A stretch of 64,000 bases of DNA from a virus. Under the pieces are notes generated by a model. That model saw nothing but the letters and a program-made list of their open reading frames with translations. It searched no databases and was not told the origin of the DNA. The position numbers and the translations under genes were made by a program. Each line of letters opens with the position of its first letter. Positions within the stretch are counted from its first letter, which is position 1. Positions 1-5,954 of the stretch are shown piece after piece. The DNA lies in IMG/VR virus record IMGVR_UViG_3300043436_001160, positions 1 through 64,000 of that record. One strand, written 5' to 3'.

Positions 1-144
1 TTACCCCTACGGTCAGTAGGGTCAGTCCTTAGAATGCCTGTATGGGTCTTCTAGCGCCACTAAACCAGGCGCAATAGAAATATGGTCAGGTAGTAAGGTT
101 CTACCCCAATACTAGTAACTCAGTTGGTCGAAAGATCAACTGAG

Positions 145-468
145 GGTTTAAGGAGGTACCACATGCATTGGTAATTCTCTTCCCATAGGTTACAGTGTAT
201 ACGACTAAAGTATACACTGGATTGTTTCTATTGCGGAATCCCACCGCTTTATAACCTAAATGGGTGAGCCTCGTTGAAGGTCTGTGGGGAAGTAGCCCAC
301 ATCAACACTCGACTATGCGAGTATAAATAGAAGTTAAGCATAGTGCGTCCCCATGGTCACATGGGGGGTCCGACTGCTACAGCCGTGGCACCCGTAGACT
401 TGAAACATCTACGGCAACTATTGCCAGTTTCAACGGTCAAGGGCTACCTTATATGGAATACTTAAACC
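145..468 (+). other. Long-range loop-strand pairing in the RNA
   Basis: Bases 145-152 (GGTTTAAG) are the exact complement of 461-468 (CTTAAACC). The second copy sits inside the 12-base loop of the hairpin 450-459/472-481. The first lies directly after the GAAA-capped hairpin 119-144. A loop-strand match of eight bases (nine if base 144 is released from its helix) about 300 bases apart is typical of a compact tertiary fold. Pairing is seen; function is inferred. Confidence 0.65.
392..433 (+). other. Pseudoknot
   Basis: Stem 392-398/408-414 (CCGTAGA with TCTACGG) presents a nine-base loop whose TTGAAAC (400-406) is perfectly complementary to GTTTCAA at 427-433, giving a hairpin-type pseudoknot. 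A small GCAA/TTGC helix (414-417/421-424 region) can stack between them. This is direct sequence evidence for an RNA fold rather than a DNA site. Confidence 0.65.
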
Positions 469-506
469 CACATTCCATATAGGGCAGGCTAAATAGGGTT
501 ACATGG

Positions 507-538
507 GACCCCTTAGCGGAAACGCTATGGGGTCTTTT
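507..538 (+). terminator. Terminator-like hairpin within the RNA region
   Basis: A 12-base stem (one T:T mismatch) with a GAAA loop, 507-518/523-534, is followed directly by TTTT. It fits an intrinsic terminator of a first RNA of about 540 bases, or simply a domain of a longer RNA, because similar hairpins continue to position 1203. Confidence 0.4.
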
Positions 539-595
539 ACCGCAAGCAACCTAGCCCATAGGCGGTATATAAATAGTGGGACATCTTTTATGTTT

Positions 596-700
596 AGACC
601 TGAGCATGTCATTAAAAGGCTCAAGACACAGCAAGGCAAGTATCCAAATAGTTCTGAGGAACGGCGCGCAGGATACCCGACTTGCAGACCTGAGCATGTC
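596..700 (+). repeat. Duplicated 15-base motif framing a bulged hairpin
   Basis: AGACCTGAGCATGTC occurs at 596-610 and again at 686-700, 90 bases apart. In each copy the internal GAGC can pair with a downstream GCTC (619-622 and 711-714 region), so the same small hairpin is built twice. Between the copies lies a long stem, 636-640/681-685 plus 641-645/671-675, with a five-base bulge and a GTTC/GAAC cap at 651-662. This is a duplicated structural module inside the candidate RNA. Confidence 0.6.
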
Positions 701-1222
701 CTGTTAAACTGCTCAAAGCTAAAACCTTTGGGATGCCTGAATTAAGGCTCGCTGGTGCCCCCGTAAGTTCCCATAAAGGCGGCGTATTCGTCAAGGCCAA
801 GTCATACCAGGATTCTTGGCACACACTAACCGCAGTTAGAATTCCCTAAAGAATTCTGCTGTAAAGGACTCCCCAGTATTGAGTATTCAAGTGGGGATAC
901 GCGGGATGCACCCGTGCAGGCTTACCACAAGCCCGTGTTATACCCTACCAAGTGGAGGTGGGCCTCAACAGATTGCTGGGCGTCTGTTGTTGATTAAATG
1001 CTCACCGTGTTACTCCGAGCGGGCAATTCGGGGTGTACCATAATCTTATGGGATATTGTTTATGGCCTAAGAAACCCAAGGTAATGTGGCACCAAAGGGC
1101 ACTATGCAAATAAATTGGTACTTTATTTGTAGATATTAAACCCTGTGTTGACCGAGCAGACCAATTCGGTCCCTTATAAGATGTACTCTCGCGTTGAGAG
1201 TACGCCTTTACAGGAGAGTATA

Positions 1223-1411
1223 ATGGAAATCTCAGAAAAGTTGGCGTTTCTTTGGGTTACGGTAATGGGTATGGTTCTTGTTGGTTCTGCAATTGCAGAA
1301 CTTCCATATGAATCATATCTCATTGGTGGTATTGGGTTTATGCTGCTTTTGTTTGCAGGATGGGCATTTGTCTCTAATGTATCTCAACGATACAAGATTG
1401 TGAAGGTTTAA
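1223..1411 (+). CDS. Small two-helix membrane protein
   Basis: This 62-residue protein has two hydrophobic segments, about residues 7-24 and 32-51, separated by a short charged hairpin, so it probably sits in the inner membrane as a helical hairpin. The start at 1223 is preferred over upstream in-frame codons because AGGAG (1212-1216) lies seven bases before it. A perfect 8-bp hairpin (1183-1203) sits just upstream in the leader. Its stop overlaps the next start in TAATG. The function is not recognised; early-gene position suggests host takeover or membrane effects, which is inference. Confidence 0.7.
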   Translation: MEISEKLAFLWVTVMGMVLVGSAIAELPYESYLIGGIGFMLLLFAGWAFVSNVSQRYKIVKV

Positions 1412-1476
1412 TGGAGGATTGGGAACTCTTAGCAGAATGGGAAGAATTAATGGCTTCCTATGAGAAGGATGAGTAA
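1411..1476 (+). CDS. Tiny acidic protein, 21 residues
   Basis: A 21-codon frame, rich in Glu and Trp, begins in the TAATG overlap with the preceding gene and ends in a TAATG overlap with the next. Overlap on both sides argues for real, translationally coupled expression. No family is recognised. Confidence 0.5.
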   Translation: MEDWELLAEWEELMASYEKDE

Positions 1477-1568
1477 TGGCTATACTTACCCTGGTTTACG
1501 GGGTAGGTATAGCAATTGCAATCTGTATAGGTATTGTTTATAACGTAATTAAAAGGATTAAAAAGTGA
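1476..1568 (+). CDS. Tiny single-pass membrane protein, 30 residues
   Basis: A 30-residue frame with one hydrophobic helix (about residues 2-22) followed by a Lys/Arg-rich tail (KRIKK), the usual shape of a small phage inner-membrane peptide. It is coupled to both neighbours: TAATG upstream and GTGA downstream. Function unknown. Confidence 0.55.
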   Translation: MAILTLVYGVGIAIAICIGIVYNVIKRIKK

Positions 1569-1816
1569 ACAACGGAATTCGAATTGCTCTTTGGGAAGTT
1601 CAAACATCTAACCCAAACTCCCCTAAGTTTAACGGAATTGTTACAATTGATGGTAAGGAACATAAAGTTTCTTTGTGGGATAATTCAGGCGCAACTCACC
1701 CTCGGGCACCTCGCCTTAAGGGTAAGACATCTCGCCCCTCCCCAAAGGAAGATGTGTCAATGATTAGTCAGGAAGTTTTGGTTCCCGAAGATTCCTGGTA
1801 TACATTGCCTTTCTAA
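1565..1816 (+). CDS. Small conserved-looking early protein, GTG start
   Basis: An 83-residue soluble protein starting at GTG within a GTGA overlap. A core of short strands around NGIVTIDGKEHKVSLWDN is followed by a Pro/Lys/Arg-rich segment (about residues 41-60) and an acidic-hydrophobic tail. The core reminds me of small uncharacterised proteins in other marine and freshwater podoviruses, but I cannot name a family. It closes the first small operon; a strong terminator follows five bases later. Confidence 0.7.
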   Translation: MNNGIRIALWEVQTSNPNSPKFNGIVTIDGKEHKVSLWDNSGATHPRAPRLKGKTSRPSPKEDVSMISQEVLVPEDSWYTLPF

Positions 1817-1820
1817 CCAA

Positions 1821-1853
1821 CAGGAATCTAGGGAAACCTAGGTTCCTGTTTTT
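1821..1853 (+). terminator. Intrinsic terminator
   Basis: CAGGAATCTAGG, GAAA loop, CCTAGGTTCCTG (one mismatch), then TTTTT. It ends the operon 1223-1816. Confidence 0.85.
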
Positions 1854-1965
1854 ATCCCAATACCCTAGTATATAGCTAGGGTTATAAACCTAAGATACTT
1901 AGGTATTAATAATATATAGTATTATTATACCTAGGTATTAAAACTTAAGTAACCTAGGAGAGTAT
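1854..1965 (+). promoter_or_regulatory. Palindrome cluster, candidate operator/promoter region
   Basis: A very AT-rich gap between operons holds consecutive inverted repeats: 1862-1868/1876-1882 (ACCCTAG/CTAGGGT) and 1889-1894/1898-1903 (CCTAAG/CTTAGG), then near-palindromes with CCTAGG cores. TAGGTATTAA occurs twice, at 1900-1909 and 1932-1941, 32 bp apart. The shared half-sites suggest repeated protein-binding sites controlling the operon at 1966, and the run 1903-1930 (only A and T apart from a G) could include a promoter. No recognisable -35/-10 pair was assigned. The ribosome site TAGGAG lies at its right end. Confidence 0.4.
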
Positions 1966-2163
1966 ATGGTCGCAAGTATTCCAGAAGATCGTGTCTTTAT
2001 TGTCACCATTTCTACTGATGTCATCTACCAGATTGCAGCATTTGAAGATGTGCATGATGCTGCACACTTTATTAGTTTATTGGGTGTTGCTTGTTCTTTG
2101 GAACAAGATACCCGATCTATGGTTCAATGTAAGGTTACTCCCAAGCACTTCTACAGGAATTAA
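1966..2163 (+). CDS. Small early protein of unknown function
   Basis: A 65-residue protein opened by AGGAGAG a few bases upstream. It alternates strands and helices (VFIVTISTDVIYQIAAFEDVHDAAHFI), suggesting a small alpha/beta fold. It heads the second early operon, after the palindrome cluster, with two bases to the next gene. No family recognised. Confidence 0.7.
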   Translation: MVASIPEDRVFIVTISTDVIYQIAAFEDVHDAAHFISLLGVACSLEQDTRSMVQCKVTPKHFYRN

Positions 2164-2165
2164 CA

Positions 2166-2534
2166 ATGATTATTGACGAAGTAAAGAATCGCTCAGGAGC
2201 TACCTTAATTGGTAGCCTAAATTATGGCGATGGTTGGCAAGGTACTCAGTACTATGTATGGAAAAAGGATAATAAATATTCTTATAGTACATACACCTAT
2301 GGTACTTGTGCTCTTTGTGATTGGCATCAATCTTTAACTGATGCATATTACGAAGAAACTCAGGAATATACCAATCCTCCTTTGTCTGTTTACGAGCCCA
2401 TCGTTTTACATCACTTGGATCAACTGTCTAAATGGACAACCAAAGAAGAATTGATTAACCTAAGTCATATGATCTTTGGTGTTGCAGAAGGTGAAGAAGA
2501 AAACCAATTTAAACAAATCTTGGAGAATAACTAA
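2166..2534 (+). CDS. Early protein of unknown function
   Basis: A 122-residue acidic protein rich in Tyr and Trp in its first half (GDGWQGTQYYVWKKD; CALCDWHQ) and helical towards the C terminus. The CxxC pair near residue 50 could bind metal but lacks a second pair. It overlaps the next start by one base. Not recognised. Confidence 0.7.
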   Translation: MIIDEVKNRSGATLIGSLNYGDGWQGTQYYVWKKDNKYSYSTYTYGTCALCDWHQSLTDAYYEETQEYTNPPLSVYEPIVLHHLDQLSKWTTKEELINLSHMIFGVAEGEEENQFKQILENN

Positions 2535-2926
2535 TGGGTCTTGATACCTTTGCAGCTTATGGACCAGCTCATGCTTTGTATGTAGATGGTTCTGATAATT
2601 GTATTCCAGATGAATTGTTTCCTAATAACTACCTATGTGGTGGGGGCTTTTCAAATGGAATAAATTCATTCCGAGGTAAAGTCTACAACAATTGGATTGA
2701 ATGGTGTACTAATGGTCAATACACTTTGTACACTGAAGAACTCTCAGAAAATCAAGTAAAAGATATTTATGAAGCTTTGTATCGTAAGCAAGAAGAATAC
2801 GATTTCAAAGACTTTGAAGAACAGACTGGAAATAGATGGGAAATTTCTTATACAGAAACCCAACGTATCCTCAAATGGTTTGAGGTTGTTGTTAAGAACA
2901 AGGGTATTGTAATTAACTGGTGGTAA
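2534..2926 (+). CDS. Conserved-type phage hypothetical protein (MGLDTFA)
   Basis: A 130-residue protein beginning MGLDTFAAYGP with a Gly-rich segment (CGGGFSNG) and a helical C-terminal half. The MGLDT-type opening and Gly-rich block are seen in many uncharacterised phage proteins, but no activity is known to me. It is coupled to the preceding gene by one-base overlap and is two bases from the next gene. Confidence 0.7.
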   Translation: MGLDTFAAYGPAHALYVDGSDNCIPDELFPNNYLCGGGFSNGINSFRGKVYNNWIEWCTNGQYTLYTEELSENQVKDIYEALYRKQEEYDFKDFEEQTGNRWEISYTETQRILKWFEVVVKNKGIVINWW

Positions 2927-2928
2927 CT

Positions 2929-3297
2929 ATGAAAAAGATGAATATTGAATTCATTCAAGGTAAGCGTAACCTTCGTGCAAACAAGATCGCAAAGTATGCA
3001 GAAACCAAAAAGATTTCTAAGATGGAAGCTGCAATCTTTATCGACTTCAATGCACCTAAGACAACCAATCGTAAGATGTTGAACCAAGCTGGTTACTCAC
3101 TTAAGCAAGTAAAAGCAACCAATTGTTTTAAGGTTATTGATGCTCTTAAGATGATTGGTGTCAATGTTATTGGCTATGAAGAACTGGATAAGAAAACTCT
3201 TGGTCGTATCTTGACCAAGGTTATCAATGAAGAAGTTAATGAATGTTGGGGTGGTCCCGACATGCAAGAATTTGTAGATGTAAATCAAGGAATCTAA
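2929..3297 (+). CDS. Basic early protein of unknown function
   Basis: A 122-residue lysine-rich, mainly helical protein. The ATG at 2929 is chosen because it follows the previous stop directly, while the upstream in-frame codon has no ribosome site. High charge (for example KRNLRANKIAKYAETKK) suggests nucleic-acid contact, which is only an inference. No family recognised. Confidence 0.7.
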   Translation: MKKMNIEFIQGKRNLRANKIAKYAETKKISKMEAAIFIDFNAPKTTNRKMLNQAGYSLKQVKATNCFKVIDALKMIGVNVIGYEELDKKTLGRILTKVINEEVNECWGGPDMQEFVDVNQGI

Positions 3298-3302
3298 AAC
3301 AA

Positions 3303-3554
3303 ATGTCACAACCAATTACTGAAGTCGTTAGCACCATTTCTTATACTGTTCCTACCAAGAAGCTTTCTGTTAGTTACAACTGCTTCTACAAGACCAACTA
3401 TGAGTATAATTCAGATCCCAGAATTAGTTTGGTTCTCGGTGAATCAAGTGTTTATTTGACAATGAATGAGGCAGAACACCTTCTTCAATCAATCAAACGA
3501 ATGTTGGAAGTAGATGATCGACTCCCAAACGAAATCAATGACCGTGCCTTCTGA
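3303..3554 (+). CDS. Small early protein
   Basis: An 83-residue protein beginning MSQPITEVV. The start at 3303 is preferred because it lies just after the previous stop at 3297. Strand-rich N-terminal half (YTVPTKKLSVSYNCFYK) and a helical C-terminal half. Function unknown. Confidence 0.65.
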   Translation: MSQPITEVVSTISYTVPTKKLSVSYNCFYKTNYEYNSDPRISLVLGESSVYLTMNEAEHLLQSIKRMLEVDDRLPNEINDRAF

Positions 3555-3571
3555 TGAGGAGGACTGGTTCT

Positions 3572-3796
3572 ATGACGAACCAAATGAGTACGAAACTGAT
3601 TCTCAATACCAGTCCATCAACTGCTGGGATTATCAACGATCTCTTCAATCATGGAGTCATTGCTGATTTCTCAGAAGATGGATGGGTATTGTACAAACGT
3701 GAATGGTATCCAATTGATACATTCCTAGAAAGGTATATGATTAATGAGTATCTTTACTCAAGTGGGTTCAGATGTAACCCAAACGTCCAGCCTTGA
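3572..3796 (+). CDS. Small early protein
   Basis: A 74-residue protein with start chosen at 3572, nine bases after GGAGG (3558-3562); an in-frame ATG at 3554 lacks such a site. Its end overlaps the start of the DUF932 gene by about 50 bases in another frame. The sequence is mixed alpha/beta (WVLYKREWYPIDTFLERYM). Not recognised. Confidence 0.6.
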   Translation: MTNQMSTKLILNTSPSTAGIINDLFNHGVIADFSEDGWVLYKREWYPIDTFLERYMINEYLYSSGFRCNPNVQP

Positions 3797-4688
3797 CGAA
3801 GCAATGCAACAGGCTGATTTGAATTGGACTGTATCTAAGCGTCCAATCTATGTTCCAACTCAAACAGAATATGCAACTACTAACAAGTGGTTTGCCAATA
3901 CTCGTGATGATCTGGACCATATCCTTGGTATTGTAGGTCCTGATTATCAAATCATTCAAAACTCTGAGCTTGCTTACATGGCAAGTCGAGTTTGTGGAGC
4001 TGATGTCAAGGTCGAAACCTGTGGTTCTATTCAAGGAGGCCAACGTGTTTGGCTGCAATTGTCTAGTAATCCATTTGCCGTAGGTCCAAAGAAGGATGAG
4101 GTTCAACCTAAGTTCCTGTTGACCAACGGCCATACTGGTATGCATCCTCTGGCTGCATTGCCTACAACTGTTCGTGTGATTTGTGAAAACACATTGAACA
4201 TGGCGTTGAACACAGGTCGTAAGAACAATATGATGATTACCCTTAAGCACACGGGTAACATCCAAGATCGTCTTGAATCATTGATTAATGCAATCCATGA
4301 ATTCAAGGATCGTACTCAGAACTTCCAAGAGAAGGCTGAGGTTCTTGCTAATAAATCTGTGTCTACAGAGTTTGTCCAGAACTTCTGGACTAATGTTTAT
4401 ATGGATATGTTTGGCAATATCCATAGCAATCCAACAACAGAACAACAGAACGAAGACAACAAGGATGCACGTTCAACAATGATCAAGTGGTCAAATACAT
4501 TTGATCTTGAAACTCCTGTGTCTGGTTCTAATCTCTGGACTGCTATGAATGCAGTTACATATTGGATTGATCACAACCAAATCTATCGAGGCAATAACAA
4601 GGCAGAGAATCGCTTTGTTGATGTCCTCTTTGGTACTGGTGCCAAGGAAAAGGTCGCAGTTATGGATCGTGCTCTTAGCATGGTCTAA
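3744..4688 (+). CDS. DUF932-family (phage/plasmid TIGR03299-like) protein
   Basis: The 314-residue protein matches the pattern of the DUF932/TIGR03299 family, common in phages and plasmids. It has the N-terminal region up to about residue 80 with LGIVGPDYQIIQN, the LTNGHTGMHPLAALPTTVRVICENTL block in the middle, and a helical C-terminal half ending in a NRFVDVLFG-type segment. The biochemical role of the family is not settled. It is the last gene of the early operon, followed within 12 bases by a strong terminator, so it is probably expressed early and in quantity. Confidence 0.85.
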   Translation: MSIFTQVGSDVTQTSSLDEAMQQADLNWTVSKRPIYVPTQTEYATTNKWFANTRDDLDHILGIVGPDYQIIQNSELAYMASRVCGADVKVETCGSIQGGQRVWLQLSSNPFAVGPKKDEVQPKFLLTNGHTGMHPLAALPTTVRVICENTLNMALNTGRKNNMMITLKHTGNIQDRLESLINAIHEFKDRTQNFQEKAEVLANKSVSTEFVQNFWTNVYMDMFGNIHSNPTTEQQNEDNKDARSTMIKWSNTFDLETPVSGSNLWTAMNAVTYWIDHNQIYRGNNKAENRFVDVLFGTGAKEKVAVMDRALSMV

Positions 4689-4699
4689 ACAAACCCAGA

Positions 4700-4730
4700 A
4701 CCACAAGGGAGAAATCCCTTGTGGTTTTTT
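4700..4730 (+). terminator. Strong intrinsic terminator
   Basis: Perfect 11-bp stem ACCACAAGGGA/TCCCTTGTGGT with a GAAA loop and six T residues, directly after the DUF932 gene. Confidence 0.95.
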
Positions 4731-4821
4731 ATGCTAAAAGTACTAGACATTACAGCTCGTATGGTATTATACCACCCCACAGGGGAGGTTGTTCTCCCTT
4801 ATCATGAAGAAAGGAGGACCA

Positions 4822-5271
4822 TTGTTATCGAAGATTCAATTCAGAATTTATCAATTACCGACTCCGATAAATCGCTTTGTAGATCTATATCAGAAATTTG
4901 TATGCAAGTGGAACCATTGCTCAATACAAGTGGATGATGTTGTAATACACTTCTTTGATGATTGGCCCATTGCAAAATGGTCAGATGCCAAAGCTGATAC
5001 TAAGTTACTTAAACCAGATCATGTTGTGTACATTAGTACAATGGATGTTAACTGGAAAGAACTTAGAGAATATTGTAATTCTCTAAAGCCAATGACAACT
5101 TGGGATCATGTTGTTCGTTATGTCTCACCTTGGACTTTGTTTACAATTCCTAAAAAGAATGACTGTGTATATCGTTGTTCTCTTGTATTAAATAAACTAT
5201 ATGGTTTTCCTATATGTAATGGATCACCAGATCACTTGTATAAGATGGTAAAAGATTATGTCAAAAGTTAA
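4822..5271 (+). CDS. Possible NlpC/P60-like cysteine peptidase-type protein
   Basis: The 149-residue frame probably starts at TTG 4822, four bases after a perfect AAGGAGG (4811-4817); the ATG at 4804 has no ribosome site. Near the C terminus KNDCVYRCSLVLNKLYG followed by GSPDHLYKMV resembles the Cys-helix and closing segment of papain/NlpC-like phage proteins, with an upstream His (TTWDHVVRYV) as possible partner. If so it could be a lysin or amidase. This is a weak motif call; an unrelated fold is possible. No other peptidoglycan hydrolase is evident in the window. Its end overlaps thyX by 14 bases. Confidence 0.4.
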   Translation: MLSKIQFRIYQLPTPINRFVDLYQKFVCKWNHCSIQVDDVVIHFFDDWPIAKWSDAKADTKLLKPDHVVYISTMDVNWKELREYCNSLKPMTTWDHVVRYVSPWTLFTIPKKNDCVYRCSLVLNKLYGFPICNGSPDHLYKMVKDYVKS

Positions 5272-5908
5272 ATACATTTCTCATATGGGAGATGATCTAA
5301 TGGTTGTTAATGCTGCTAGAGTTTCATTCAAGAAACAAAGTAATACTCTTGAAGAAAAAGATATTAAACTAATTAATTATCTTGCTAAGCATAAGCATTG
5401 GACACCCTTTGCTCATCCCCAAATTTGTCTACATATCAAGGCACCATTTCCTATTCGAACCCAGTTCTTTAAACATAAGGTTGGATTCGTAGAGAATGAA
5501 GTATCTCGTCGTTATGTTGATGACGATCCAGAATACTTCTATCCACGTTGGTCATCACGACCAACCAACATGAAACAAGGTGCTGGAGATCATGTTGAAA
5601 CTGATCTTCAGAATAAAGCATATCTAATCTATTCGCAAGCAATTGAAGCATGTAATAATGCTTACAAAGATTTGTTAAAGATTGGTATTGCACCTGAACA
5701 ATCTAGAATGATCTTACCACTCGGTACTTATACTGAATGGTATTGGACTGGTAGCCTTGCTGCATACGCAAGATTCTATGCACAACGCTCTGATCCTCAT
5801 GCACAAGCAGAGATTAGAGAATATGCAGAAGAGATTGGGTCAATCATTAGTGGGTTGTTTCCTGTATCTTGGTCTGCTATAGTTAACAATCATAAAGAAT
5901 CCAGTTAA
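5258..5908 (+). CDS. thyX: Flavin-dependent thymidylate synthase ThyX
   Basis: ThyX makes dTMP from dUMP using FAD, NADPH and methylene-tetrahydrofolate. The 216-residue length is typical. The signature helix-loop is seen as KHKVGFVENEVSRRYV (residues 72-87), the phage variant of RHRxxSxNExSxRY, one residue longer and with Lys for both Arg. Downstream are EQSRMILPLGTYTEWYW and RSDPHAQAEIREYA, the conserved FAD/dUMP-binding regions (RxDxHAQxEIR). It stands just before the RNA polymerase and would use dUMP from the deaminase encoded at 10616. Confidence 0.95.
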   Translation: MSKVKYISHMGDDLMVVNAARVSFKKQSNTLEEKDIKLINYLAKHKHWTPFAHPQICLHIKAPFPIRTQFFKHKVGFVENEVSRRYVDDDPEYFYPRWSSRPTNMKQGAGDHVETDLQNKAYLIYSQAIEACNNAYKDLLKIGIAPEQSRMILPLGTYTEWYWTGSLAAYARFYAQRSDPHAQAEIREYAEEIGSIISGLFPVSWSAIVNNHKESS

Positions 5909-5954
5909 CCATGCTTGTAGCTATGCTACATTCACTATTTAAAAAAGGAACTAT

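Larger units (their letters stand above)
1..1203 (+). ncRNA. Candidate giant structured non-coding RNA
   Basis: No credible gene lies here, yet the stretch is packed with base-paired elements and looks more GC-rich than the rest of the window. Perfect or near-perfect hairpins include 5-10/16-21, 54-58/68-72, 119-129/134-144 (GAAA loop), 193-202/210-219 (10 bp), 349-355/360-366, 392-398/408-414, 450-459/472-481, 507-518/523-534 (GAAA loop), 651-654/659-662, 796-801/815-820, 838-844/851-857, 966-972/983-989, 1107-1114/1122-1129 and 1183-1190/1196-1203. Helices 182-192/252-264, 193-219 and 233-236/244-247 form a three-way junction. A hairpin loop (461-468) is complementary to 145-152, and another (400-406) to 427-433. 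GNRA loops read GAAA only on this strand, which fixes the likely transcript direction. Large phage RNAs such as GOLLD and ROOL are a known precedent; class membership is not established, and the 5' end may lie left of the window. It could also be two RNAs split near 535. Confidence 0.8.

Noticed and set aside
596-700. Repeated motif as a CRISPR or attachment site
   Set aside because: Only two copies, inside an RNA fold, with no spacer array and no integrase gene in the window.
503-745. 80-codon frame on + within the first kilobase
   Set aside because: It runs through strong hairpins and the duplicated RNA motif, has no ribosome site and no protein-like composition; treated as chance within the structured RNA.
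621-824. 67-codon frame on - strand
   Set aside because: The only antisense frame in the RNA region, overlapping several stems; no start signal and all other genes are on +.
3768-4265. 165-codon antisense frame inside the DUF932 gene
   Set aside because: Lies wholly under a well-supported + gene; a codon-bias shadow.
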